Assembly (NCBI GenBank): GCA_946480785.1
Contig: CAMLLD010000023.1
Span: 1-64,000 of the forward strand
DNA length: 64,000 nucleotides
Reading direction: 5' to 3'
Source: an uncultured Blastocatellia bacterium
GTDB taxonomy: Bacteria; Acidobacteriota; Blastocatellia; Pyrinomonadales; Pyrinomonadaceae
Notes under the pieces: model-generated
The model's input: only the letters and a program-made list of their open reading frames with translations
What the model was told of the DNA's origin: nothing
The model's database searches: none
Shown here: positions 51,686-59,879 of the stretch, one piece after another
How the letters are laid out: every line of letters starts with the position of its first letter
How positions within the stretch are numbered: the stretch's first letter is position 1
Program-made: the position numbers and the translations under genes

Positions 51686-53569
51686 GTAGTTCAGGCGACC
51701 AACTTCACGTATCTGTCCGTCTTCCAGTTTACCTTCCACGAGTTCATACCCAAGTAGCGCGAAGATGCGGCCGCGCAGGAAGAGAGGTCGCGCATTGCCG
51801 TACCAATCAATGCACGAGGCGCGGCACTTGTCGTCGACGGCTTTCTCTGCCTGTGCCCCGAGCTCGCCTATCGGTTTGAACTCGAGCGACTCATTGCGCA
51901 GAAAGAGAATCGCGGCGGACGATGTAAACAGGTGTTCGTAACCGGGCCGGCCGGGGCGGCTGATCGGCAACCCTAGCGTACCGTTGTTTTCGTCTTCGGG
52001 TTTGTAGAAGAAACCGTGACTGCGCAACTCGCCCTGCGATGCGGCCGCGCGCGTGTAACGCGAGACGATTTCCGGCTGTGGACCAAGACGAATCGCGCTG
52101 AAGTGCAGGTCCTTGCCGTCTGTGCCGACGACGACGGCGTTCGTGCCAAGCTGCTCGATGCGATCGATGCCGTGCGGGAGTTCGAGTTTGTGAGAGTTGC
52201 CCCTCTTCCAATCAAACAGAAACAGATCCTTAGGCTGTTTCAATGTTTCCGGACGCCACCAGCCGCTGCCCGTGCCGTAAAGCAGATAGTCGCCGACGAA
52301 GCGGTTTTGAAACGTGTAGCCTTCCGGTTTCGGCAACTGCTGGTAACTGGTCGCGGGAACCAACTGACTTCCATCAGAAAAGCTGGCGATTGGAACACGC
52401 ATCAGGGCGACGTCGCCCTGGGCGACCTCGGCTCGCCACATGCCGTCGCCTTTTGCTTGTGAACGGACCAGCACGTTCAAGTGCTGATCTTCGCTTTGCA
52501 AAAACGAAAACTGATCGACCGGACTGCCGGATACGCGCAGCGCGCTCGGCGCCGAACCATCCAGCGGCATGCGAAACAGTAATGACGGAGGTCTCTTGTC
52601 ATCGGACGTCCACGAGCTGGCCCAGACGTACACAGCATCAGGCGAAACATAAAACACACGGCCCGCTGGTCCAATCACGCTCGTTGCCTGGCAATCGAAG
52701 CCGCCATTGGCGAGATCGCAAACGGTCACCGTGTGCAGTGCGGTGCTGTAGTCAACGCTGAAGTCACCTTCGGGCCGGTAGATGCGCGTCGCGGGAAGGA
52801 TGCGTTGAAACTCGTCGTCCTTCGCGCCTTTGTGCCACTTGCGCACCGCGGGAAACGCAGCGAAGTGATCCGCCTGGCCGGCATACATGTAGAAAGGACT
52901 GTAGAAGATCAGCTTGCTGCCGATCAGGCGGCTGGCGTAGTTGCGCGAAGAGTAATAGTCGTTCGAACGCAGGTGATAAGTGGAGCGGTAGCTGAGTTGG
53001 CCTTGCGGATCGATGTTGAAGAGACCGACTTCGGTGCCGCCGCGTTGGTAACTGTAGCCGATGATCGCGATCGTGTCGGCGGAGATGAGCATCTCGTCGT
53101 ACCACGTGTTCGCCGGATCGATCTCCGAGCCAAATGCATCGACCGCTGAGATTGGTTTGAGTTGGTTATCGCCGATCGCGACCGTGAACAAACGGCCGCG
53201 CCGCAGGATCACGAGCTGATCGCCGTGTACCTTGACGATGTCGTCTTCGTCGACGCCTTCGTGCTGCGTGTTTGTGACTGATTCGGTCGCGGGCTCCCCG
53301 GACTTCGCCGCCATGCCGTAGTTCGCGACGCCAGCGACGTCGGAAGGGGCTGCTGCGCTCTGCGTATTGACAAGGCGTGTTTCTAATCGCTTTCTTCGCT
53401 CTTCGGCGAGCTTCTGCAAATACCGCGTCAGCTCTTCTTCTGAGGTAAACGCCTTCATTGTTTTGGGTGGTCCTGCCGGAACGACTGGTCCTGCTGCGGT
53501 GCCGGAACATGCTGCGAGTGCAGAGGCGCTGATCATCGAGGCGAGTGTCAGGAAGAGAAGTGGTTTCAT
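51677..53569 (-). CDS. Beta-propeller lipoprotein (PF09826 type)
   Basis: A 630-residue lipoprotein. The signal ends in ALAAC (Cys20). A charged helix (FTSEEELTRYLQKLAEERRKR) leads to the domain opening TNTQHEGVDEDDIVKVHGDQLVIL, characteristic of secreted proteins with a WD40-distant C-terminal beta-propeller. Further blades follow (YSPFYMY, VYVWASSWTSDD, DYLLYGTGSGWW). The function of the family is unknown. Two late cysteines (DDKCRASCIDW) could form a disulfide. Confidence 0.8.
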   Translation of the reverse strand: MKPLLFLTLASMISASALAACSGTAAGPVVPAGPPKTMKAFTSEEELTRYLQKLAEERRKRLETRLVNTQSAAAPSDVAGVANYGMAAKSGEPATESVTNTQHEGVDEDDIVKVHGDQLVILRRGRLFTVAIGDNQLKPISAVDAFGSEIDPANTWYDEMLISADTIAIIGYSYQRGGTEVGLFNIDPQGQLSYRSTYHLRSNDYYSSRNYASRLIGSKLIFYSPFYMYAGQADHFAAFPAVRKWHKGAKDDEFQRILPATRIYRPEGDFSVDYSTALHTVTVCDLANGGFDCQATSVIGPAGRVFYVSPDAVYVWASSWTSDDKRPPSLLFRMPLDGSAPSALRVSGSPVDQFSFLQSEDQHLNVLVRSQAKGDGMWRAEVAQGDVALMRVPIASFSDGSQLVPATSYQQLPKPEGYTFQNRFVGDYLLYGTGSGWWRPETLKQPKDLFLFDWKRGNSHKLELPHGIDRIEQLGTNAVVVGTDGKDLHFSAIRLGPQPEIVSRYTRAAASQGELRSHGFFYKPEDENNGTLGLPISRPGRPGYEHLFTSSAAILFLRNESLEFKPIGELGAQAEKAVDDKCRASCIDWYGNARPLFLRGRIFALLGYELVEGKLEDGQIREVGRLNYMN

Positions 53570-53644
53570 AGCTGTGAGAACGTCCGCCTTTCAGAAACTT
53601 GCGAAGGCTTGGACACCGCTTAGGCGTTCGATGTTCCACAACGG

Positions 53645-53709
53645 GCCACAGATAAACACGGACGAACACGGATCGTTTTTGTCCGTGTCAGTCTGTGTTC
53701 ATCTGTGGC
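53645..53709. repeat. Dispersed repeat copy e, two copies as an inverted pair
   Basis: GCCACAGATAAACACGGACG (53646 on) faces an imperfect inverted copy ending CATCTGTGGC at 53709, giving a ~28-bp stem with five mismatches or wobbles around a T-rich loop. The right copy supplies the last codons and TGA stop of the racemase-family gene. Confidence 0.75.
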
Positions 53710-54406
53710 CGTTATCAAACAACTCCGCGATCAGGCGGTCGACGTGGATGCGGGTGGTGTCGAGAAGAGGCAGACCGTGGTGTGACTCGTCGCGCAGAAG
53801 CAGCGGGAGTTCGGTGCCGCCGAGGATTACAGCTTCAATGCCGTCGCGCGCGTGCATCGTGTCGACGATGTCGAGAAGCCGCGCGCGTGTTTCGGGACGG
53901 AAGACGTCTTTGAGCAGTTCGCCGAGATAGATTTCGTGAATGTAGTTTTGCTCCTCGTCGCTTGGGGTGACGAGTTTGATGCCGGTGCGCGAGAAAACTT
54001 CCGGATAAAACGACGCCTGCATCGTGAAGCGCGTGCCGAACAGCGCGACGGTTTTGAAACCTAGCTGTTGGACCTTGTCACGCGTCGCTTCGACGATGCT
54101 GATCAGCGGCAGCGCGGATCGTTGTTTTAGTTCGTCGAAAACGATGTGCGGCGTATTGGCGGTGAGCGCGGCGAAGTCAGCGCCCGCTTGGTGAAGTTTC
54201 TCGAATGCCTCGGCGAGGTAGTCTGTGACCTTCCCGAGCTCGCCCGCAGTCATCCACTCGAGCAACGGCTTGATGTTTACGCTGTTGATGATCAGCGACG
54301 GAGCATTACCGTCCGCCAGGTCGCGATACTTCGCGATCAGCAGACGGTAATACTCGATCGTGGATTCGGGGCCGGTGCCGCCGATGAGGCCGAGTGTTTT
54401 GGCCAT
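53699..54406 (-). CDS. Aspartate/glutamate racemase-family protein lacking both catalytic cysteines
   Basis: A 235-residue protein of the Asp/Glu racemase superfamily. The start KTLGLIGGTGPESTIEYY and the fold match amino-acid racemases. In the two-cysteine mechanism the bases lie in CNT and GCTE. Here the first reads A-N-T-P-H (Ala83) and the second G-G-T-E-L (Gly197), so both cysteines are absent. It may be a divergent enzyme or a non-catalytic member. The stop lies within repeat copy e. The gene follows the S9 peptidase gene by 3 bases on the same strand. Confidence 0.85.
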   Translation of the reverse strand: MAKTLGLIGGTGPESTIEYYRLLIAKYRDLADGNAPSLIINSVNIKPLLEWMTAGELGKVTDYLAEAFEKLHQAGADFAALTANTPHIVFDELKQRSALPLISIVEATRDKVQQLGFKTVALFGTRFTMQASFYPEVFSRTGIKLVTPSDEEQNYIHEIYLGELLKDVFRPETRARLLDIVDTMHARDGIEAVILGGTELPLLLRDESHHGLPLLDTTRIHVDRLIAELFDNGHR

Positions 54407-54409
54407 GAA

Positions 54410-56677
54410 TTATTGCTGCGTGCTCGTGGGCCGCGTCGGTTCGCCGATGTCGTATTCCGGCTTCGGGACGCCCATCAACCAATGATCGAACCAGCCGACG
54501 ATGTGTTCGAGACGCTCGATACGATGCCACGGCTGGCCCGAACGCGAAAGCTCGTGCGACTCGTTCGGGAAGCGCACCATCACCGTCGGAATGTGGCGAT
54601 ACTTCAACGCGCGAAACATCGCTTCACCGCCCGATCCGGTCGGCGTGCGATAGTCTGCTTCACCGAGTATCAACATCAACGGCGTCGTGATCTTGTTGAC
54701 GTAAGTGATAGGCGAACGGCGCCGGTAATCTTCCGGATCTTCAAACGGCGGCGCCTTGAACCACGAAGGTTGGAACAGAGTGAAGTCGGCGGTGTACCAC
54801 CAGTCGGCCCAGTCGGCGATGTCGCGTTGCGAGACTGCCGCGGCGAAACGCGTGGTTTGCGTGATGGTCCAATTCGTCAGCAGTCCGCCGCCGCTGCCGC
54901 CGGTGACGCCCAGTTTCTTCTCGTCGATGTAGCCGCGCTTGAGCAACTCATCGACGCCCGCCATCAGGTCTTTGTAATCGTCGCCGGGATAGTTGTGCTG
55001 AATGATGTTGCCAAACTCCTGGCCGTAGCTGGTGCTGCCGCGCGGATTCGGATAAAGCACGACGTAACCCTTCGCCGCCATCCACTGAAACTCGTGGTCG
55101 AAGATGTAGCCGTAGGCGGAGTGTGGTCCACCGTGAATGTTGAGAATCAGCGGATACTTCTTGTTCGGATCGAAGTCGGGTGGTTTCTGCACCCACGTTT
55201 CGATCTTCTTGCCGTCGAAGCTCGTGTACCAGATCTCTTCGGGCTCGGTGAGATTCAGGTTCGCGAAGAGACCGTCGTTGATGTGCGTCAGTTGTCGCGG
55301 CTGGCCGTTCGGTTTGTCGAGCCAGTAGAGATCGCCGACACGCGTCGGTGTCGAGATCAGCAGCACAAACTTGGACGCGTCGGGAACGGTGCGGAAGTTG
55401 ACGACCGCCTGGTTGCCGGTCGTGACGTCCGAGAGCTTGCTGCTGGACAGGTCAAACGAGCCGACGTTTGCTTTGCCTTCTTTGACGTAAATGGTGAGGA
55501 TGCTGCGGCCGTCAGCAGACCAGACGAGTGGATTGCCGCCGCCCGCGCGTGGCGCAACGTTGTCGCCGCCGACACCGCCGCCGATGTCGAAATCGAAGTT
55601 CGTGGTGAGGTTGCGTGGCTTCGCGTTCGGCGTCATGTCCATCACCCAAAGGTCGGGTTGCGAATACGACCGAACTGGCTGGCTCACGGACGCGATGAAC
55701 GCGACCTGTTTGCCGTCGGGGCTAAGACTGAATCCGCCCGCGCCCATATCAAACGACGCGAACTTCACCGGCTCGCCGCCGTTGACGGACACCGAGAAGA
55801 GATCCGTGCGCGGTGATTCGTAATAAGGCTCGTCAGTGACGTCGGTGTCGAAGTAAAGACGCGAACCGTCCCTGGACCAAAACGCGCCGCCTTCATCGAA
55901 GCGTCCGTTCGTCAATTGCTTTGGGGTGACTTTTTCATCCGCGGTTTTGGGCGCGGTGATGACCCAGATGTGTTGCTGATGTTTGAAGTCGAGGTAGCCC
56001 GCGCCGTTTGCGCGATAGACCGCGCGATTGATCACGCGCACGTCGCTTTCGCGTTCTTGCGGTGTCGGGCTCGGTTGACCGTTTGTTGCCGCCGGTTGAG
56101 TTGTATTCGGCGTCGGAGGTGTCGTGGTTGATGCCGGTTGGGTCGTGCTTGGCGGCGGCATATTGTTCTTCGCCGCCTTCGCGAGTTCTTCCGCGGTCGC
56201 GTTGTTGTAGAACGCGATGTACTTGCCGTCCGGCGACCATTGTGGACCACCAGCGCCGCGCGGCAGAGTTGTGAACTGAAACGGCTCGCCGCCCGCCATC
56301 GCCAGCATGAAGAGTTGCGCTGGTTCCGTTCGACCGTCTTTCTCAGGCGCGCGCACGAAGAGGAGATACTTGCCGTCGGGCGACCAGCGTGGCGTCGTGT
56401 CGCGCGGACCGTTCGTCAGTTGGCGCGTTTCACCATTCGCAGTGGCGACCGTCCAGATCGCGGTGTTGTAGCCGTCCTTTTTATCGTTGACCGTGACGCG
56501 CACGAAAGCGACGCGCGAACCGTCGGGCGAGAGTTGCGGATCGCCGATCCAGACGAAGTTGAACAAATCCTTTTCGGTGATGTTTCGCTTCTGCGCGAGT
56601 GCAGGCGCAGCGAAAGAGACCACGATGAGCAGAAGAACAGAGACACTAATCAGGCGGCCAGAGACACGAAGGCGCAT
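54410..56677 (-). CDS. S9 family peptidase (dipeptidyl/acylaminoacyl peptidase)
   Basis: A 755-residue exported peptidase. A signal peptide (LISVSVLLLIVVSFAAPALAQ) precedes a seven-bladed propeller (repeats such as DPQLSPDGSRVAFVRV and TPRWSPDGKYLLFVR). A low-complexity Thr/Pro/Gln insertion lies near residues 175-205. The alpha/beta-hydrolase domain carries the nucleophile in VTGGSGGGLL, Asp in GEADYRTP and His in NESHELSR. It probably removes dipeptides or acyl-amino acids from peptides in the periplasm. Second S9 gene of the window. Confidence 0.93.
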   Translation of the reverse strand: MRLRVSGRLISVSVLLLIVVSFAAPALAQKRNITEKDLFNFVWIGDPQLSPDGSRVAFVRVTVNDKKDGYNTAIWTVATANGETRQLTNGPRDTTPRWSPDGKYLLFVRAPEKDGRTEPAQLFMLAMAGGEPFQFTTLPRGAGGPQWSPDGKYIAFYNNATAEELAKAAKNNMPPPSTTQPASTTTPPTPNTTQPAATNGQPSPTPQERESDVRVINRAVYRANGAGYLDFKHQQHIWVITAPKTADEKVTPKQLTNGRFDEGGAFWSRDGSRLYFDTDVTDEPYYESPRTDLFSVSVNGGEPVKFASFDMGAGGFSLSPDGKQVAFIASVSQPVRSYSQPDLWVMDMTPNAKPRNLTTNFDFDIGGGVGGDNVAPRAGGGNPLVWSADGRSILTIYVKEGKANVGSFDLSSSKLSDVTTGNQAVVNFRTVPDASKFVLLISTPTRVGDLYWLDKPNGQPRQLTHINDGLFANLNLTEPEEIWYTSFDGKKIETWVQKPPDFDPNKKYPLILNIHGGPHSAYGYIFDHEFQWMAAKGYVVLYPNPRGSTSYGQEFGNIIQHNYPGDDYKDLMAGVDELLKRGYIDEKKLGVTGGSGGGLLTNWTITQTTRFAAAVSQRDIADWADWWYTADFTLFQPSWFKAPPFEDPEDYRRRSPITYVNKITTPLMLILGEADYRTPTGSGGEAMFRALKYRHIPTVMVRFPNESHELSRSGQPWHRIERLEHIVGWFDHWLMGVPKPEYDIGEPTRPTSTQQ

Positions 56678-56784
56678 TTGGAATTCCTTTCGGTGAACGG
56701 TGTGGCAACGCGGCGCGGGTATTCTACGACTGCCGTGAAGCGCAGTCTAGTTATATGAAACCCAAACTCTCGACCCGGAACGGG

Positions 56785-57714
56785 TCACGGCAAGGGGCGC
56801 GGGCGGTTCCTGGCGCCGTTGCTGTCTTCGATAATTTGTACGTTACCTGGATACAGATTGGGAGAGGAAAGCGGTTTAGGTTGGTTCGGTCGGACGAGGA
56901 AAAGGTCCACACCAGCCGGGTCTCGATAGCCCCCATCGACTATAACCATACGTCCCGGATCTATACCCCGTTTCGTCGTTAGGTAATCCTTCGCCTCAGT
57001 CGCTCGTTTCTGCGCTTCGCCAATTCGAGCCCGTCGCCCGGCATAGGCGATGATATAGACGATGGAGTCAGGTGGACAGTCCTTCAGGCCGTCTGCAAAA
57101 GCATTAAGGCGAGATTGCTTTTGCTCAGGTAATGAGTCGGAGTAGGAAACATCCGGAGCGCGAAGTATTTTTTCACCGTTCTTGATTTCACGGGCACGCG
57201 CAGCGGCTTCAGGGCAGCGTAAGTCATCATCGCTAGTCGCCGGGTAATATTCGATTACTTTTACTTCAAACTCATCCGGGTCAACGGCTACACTCAAACC
57301 TTCGTCATCATCGTTGTAGTGAATGACTCCCGACGGATCCACGTACTTTTTTGACTTACTGATATCGATCGGGAGTTCCGAGAGCTTGGGCCTTGGCTGC
57401 GGATAGATGGTAATGCCAGTTACTGTGCCCGGTTTAACGCGCCACCCGTACGGCCACCCTTTGGTGCACGATACGTCAGCGTAGCTGATGCTCGCTCTGC
57501 CATCTTTAAGGTCATAGACACTATCATTCCGCCTCATCGGCGGCCCAATCAGTCGCTCAACATCTTCGCGTGTCGAGTGCAGTGGTTTAATTCCCCGCCA
57601 GCCCTGTGCTTGAGTGCACGTCGCGACGCTGCAGATTAGAATAGAGCAGGCCCAAAAACGGTTTATTGCCTTCAGCCTCAGTTCTATCCGAAAACGTCTT
57701 TCTGTTATCACCAT
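56785..57714 (-). CDS. Secreted protein with OmpA-like C-terminal region
   Basis: A 309-residue protein. An N-terminal hydrophobic segment (FWACSILICSVATCTQAQ) acts as a signal peptide. The first half contains GIKPLHSTREDVERLIGPP, a small conserved domain of unknown function. The C-terminal half (QKQSRLNAFADGLKDCPPDSIVYIIAYAGRR ... AKDYLTTKRGIDPGRMVIVDGGYR) resembles the peptidoglycan-binding OmpA fold, with NAF-x-DGL and the alternating YIIAYAG strand, though the consensus is weak. Probable envelope protein. Confidence 0.65.
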   Translation of the reverse strand: MVITERRFRIELRLKAINRFWACSILICSVATCTQAQGWRGIKPLHSTREDVERLIGPPMRRNDSVYDLKDGRASISYADVSCTKGWPYGWRVKPGTVTGITIYPQPRPKLSELPIDISKSKKYVDPSGVIHYNDDDEGLSVAVDPDEFEVKVIEYYPATSDDDLRCPEAAARAREIKNGEKILRAPDVSYSDSLPEQKQSRLNAFADGLKDCPPDSIVYIIAYAGRRARIGEAQKRATEAKDYLTTKRGIDPGRMVIVDGGYRDPAGVDLFLVRPNQPKPLSSPNLYPGNVQIIEDSNGARNRPRPLP

Positions 57715-57753
57715 CCTGTCTCACCAAAATCGCAACTGATCAAATGAATGCTT

Positions 57754-58965
57754 TCAATGTTCCTTACGCCAGACGTAATAGATCACGCCGCTGTAGTCGT
57801 CCGTCACTAAAAATCCGCGTTCGAAGTTGAAGATGTCTGCGGGGCGGCCGTTGACCTGTGTTGGGGAGGCGAGGAAGCCGGTGATGAAGTCTTCGGCGAT
57901 GGCTGGGCGTGAGTCGGCGCCCGCACGCGATTCGGAGATGCGCACGACGCGATAGCCGCGGCCGAGTCGCTTTGTTGTCGAACCGTGCAGCGCGACGAGG
58001 AATGAGCTTTCGAAATAGTCGAAGCCCAGCGGTGAACTGTGGGCGTCAAAAGGGACAAGCGCGTGCGGCACTTTCCGACAGTCGAACTTTGTGCCGCGTG
58101 GATTGAACTTCGGATCGGGATAGATCTTCGGCCCAGCTTGAAAACAGTAAGGCCAGCCGAAGTTCATCGCATCATTCGCGAGCGCTTTCATCGCGTAGAA
58201 CGTATCCGCCGGACGGTTCGGCCCGAGATGATCCGCGCCCATGTTCGTCGCGTAAAGCCGATCGTTCACCCAACGCAACCCGACCGCATTGCGCAAACCG
58301 CGCGCGAAGTGACGCTGGTTTTTCCCGTCAGGATCCATCTCCAAAATACTCGCGCGCACGTCTTCCTTTTCTTCACACGCATTGCAACTGCTGCCAACCG
58401 AAATGTAGAGCTTCCCATTGCCGCCGATAACCACCGTGCGTGTGAGATGCCAGCCACCGTACTTGTAACCGAGTCCGTAATCAGGAAACGTCGCGAGCAC
58501 TTCCGGCTCACCGGCAGGCGCGTCTTTGCCACGCTCATAACGATAGCGAACGAGTCGATCGGTGAGCGCGAGATAGAACCATTCAACACCGCCCGCGTCA
58601 GTGTAGAAAGCAATGCTATTCGGATTGCGCAACCCACTCAGATACTTCGTTATCTTCCTGAACTGATGCGTCGCCGGATCGAACTGATCGAGAATGTAGA
58701 CCACGCCCCGACTGTTGTCGGTCTTGTTATACATGTCGGTAACGAAGATTCGATCGTCAGGACTGCGCGCCATGAAGCGCACGCGCTTGAGTCCCTGCGC
58801 AGCGACGGCGATCTCAAAGCCTTCGGGAAGATTCAGGTCAAACGATTTGCCGTTTGCGAGCGTGATGTGGTGAGGCGTCAGTTTCAGAGCGGCAGCGGTT
58901 GTTAAGGGAAACAAACTCGCGAGCAAAAGCGCCAGGGCGATTGTTCGTGGCTTTGTTTGTGTCAT
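57754..58965 (-). CDS. PQQ-dependent sugar dehydrogenase-like (sorbosone dehydrogenase type) protein
   Basis: A 403-residue exported beta-propeller protein. A signal peptide (TIALALLLASLFPLTTAAA) precedes a propeller beginning LPEGFEIAVAAQGLKRVRFMARSPDDRIFVTD, with HLTRTVVIGGNGKLYISVGSSCNAC, a motif of the glucose/sorbosone dehydrogenase family, RHFARGLRNAVGLRWV, GADHLGPNRP and FDAHSSPLGFDYF. Such enzymes oxidise sugars with PQQ. No PQQ synthesis genes are in the window. Confidence 0.88.
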   Translation of the reverse strand: MTQTKPRTIALALLLASLFPLTTAAALKLTPHHITLANGKSFDLNLPEGFEIAVAAQGLKRVRFMARSPDDRIFVTDMYNKTDNSRGVVYILDQFDPATHQFRKITKYLSGLRNPNSIAFYTDAGGVEWFYLALTDRLVRYRYERGKDAPAGEPEVLATFPDYGLGYKYGGWHLTRTVVIGGNGKLYISVGSSCNACEEKEDVRASILEMDPDGKNQRHFARGLRNAVGLRWVNDRLYATNMGADHLGPNRPADTFYAMKALANDAMNFGWPYCFQAGPKIYPDPKFNPRGTKFDCRKVPHALVPFDAHSSPLGFDYFESSFLVALHGSTTKRLGRGYRVVRISESRAGADSRPAIAEDFITGFLASPTQVNGRPADIFNFERGFLVTDDYSGVIYYVWRKEH

Positions 58966-59321
58966 GCGGGAGAAAATAACACAACAAAAGATCTAGGGGG
59001 TGACCCGTGTGGCCACCCCGCTGCGCGATGCGTCGTGACGGCACTCCCGTAGCCGCCCCGATCACAGCACGACCGGTCGGATGGCTCGTTGGGCCACCCG
59101 AGAAAAGATCATGAAAACGCGCAGAAACGTAACGAGATCTTCTTCTCTGGGCTGTTAGTTTTGCTGCACCGGCGTTAGGAGGGCGCCGATGGTGTGTCTC
59201 TTAGGTGAAATAACCCGCGACCCGGCAGAATATTCCCAAAATTTTTTCGCGCGGGAATATTTCTCATTTCCGAGTGTTAATCTAGAATAGCCCTCTCAGC
59301 TATATACTCCCTGGTATCAAA
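58966..59321. other. Intergenic region, 356 bases, with regulatory features
   Basis: No convincing gene. It holds a 6-bp stem GGGGTG/CACCCC near 58995-59020 and two similar phrases ending GGCCACCC (near 59020 and 59098), each near AAAAGATC. An inverted repeat at 59229-59261 (own entry) and a TATACT (59303-59308), 13 bases before the sigma-factor ATG, fit a promoter for the plus-strand gene. Confidence 0.5.
59229..59261. promoter_or_regulatory. Inverted repeat, possible operator upstream of the ECF sigma gene
   Basis: AATATTCCC (59229-59237) and GGGAATATT (59253-59261) form a perfect 9-bp inverted repeat with a 15-base AT-rich centre, about 60 bases before the start codon. Confidence 0.5.
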
Positions 59322-59879
59322 ATGGACACCGCCGGCAGTAATGCCCTTTTCGCCGCAGCGACGCTCGAGCATATCGACGCGCTCTATGGCTATGCCATGA
59401 CGTTGACGCGCGACAAGACCGAAGCAGAGGATCTGGTCCAGGAAACTTATCTGCGCGCGGTCCGGGCCGCCAACCAACCGGCGGGCGACGGCAATCTGAA
59501 GGCATGGTTGTTTGTGATCATGCGCAACGCCTGGTTCAACGTCATGCGTCACAAGCACAACGGCCGGCGCATCTTTGATTTCGAAACTGACGAACCCGAA
59601 ACCGGCACGGCAAACGATACGACCAGCAATCCGCACGTCGTCTACCTGCGCAAGCTGGAACGCGAACAGGTGCGCGACGCGATCGAGAAACTGCCGGACG
59701 CGTATCGCGAGATCGTCGTCTTGCGCGACATCGAAGGGTTTAGTTACCAGGAGATCGCCACAGTGCTGAACTGTCCGGCAGGCACGGTGATGTCGCGTTT
59801 GGGTCGCGCGCGCGAAAAACTCCGAGAGGCTTTAGCGCCGCGGAAAGGCATCACGCGAGTACAGAGATTACACGGATGA
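59322..59879 (+). CDS. ECF RNA polymerase sigma factor
   Basis: A 185-residue sigma factor. Region 2 contains HIDALYGYAMTLTRDKTEAEDLVQETYLRAVRA, region 4 LPDAYREIVVLRDIEGFSYQEIATVLNCPAGTVMSRLGRAREKL. The final residues (GITRVQRLHG) are encoded by a copy of the dispersed repeat, which also supplies the TGA stop. The following anti-sigma gene starts at an ATGA overlap. TATACT lies 13 bases before the start, so the mRNA may have almost no leader. Confidence 0.93.
   Translation: MDTAGSNALFAAATLEHIDALYGYAMTLTRDKTEAEDLVQETYLRAVRAANQPAGDGNLKAWLFVIMRNAWFNVMRHKHNGRRIFDFETDEPETGTANDTTSNPHVVYLRKLEREQVRDAIEKLPDAYREIVVLRDIEGFSYQEIATVLNCPAGTVMSRLGRAREKLREALAPRKGITRVQRLHG
59858..59879 (+). repeat. Dispersed repeat copy f, at the 3' end of the sigma gene
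   Basis: GTACAGAGATTACACGGATGA is related to copies d and e and forms the last coding bases and stop codon of the sigma factor. Confidence 0.55.

Noticed and set aside
54146..55816. 556-codon open frame antisense to the racemase and S9 genes
   Set aside because: Spans two well-supported genes on the other strand and has no recognisable motif.
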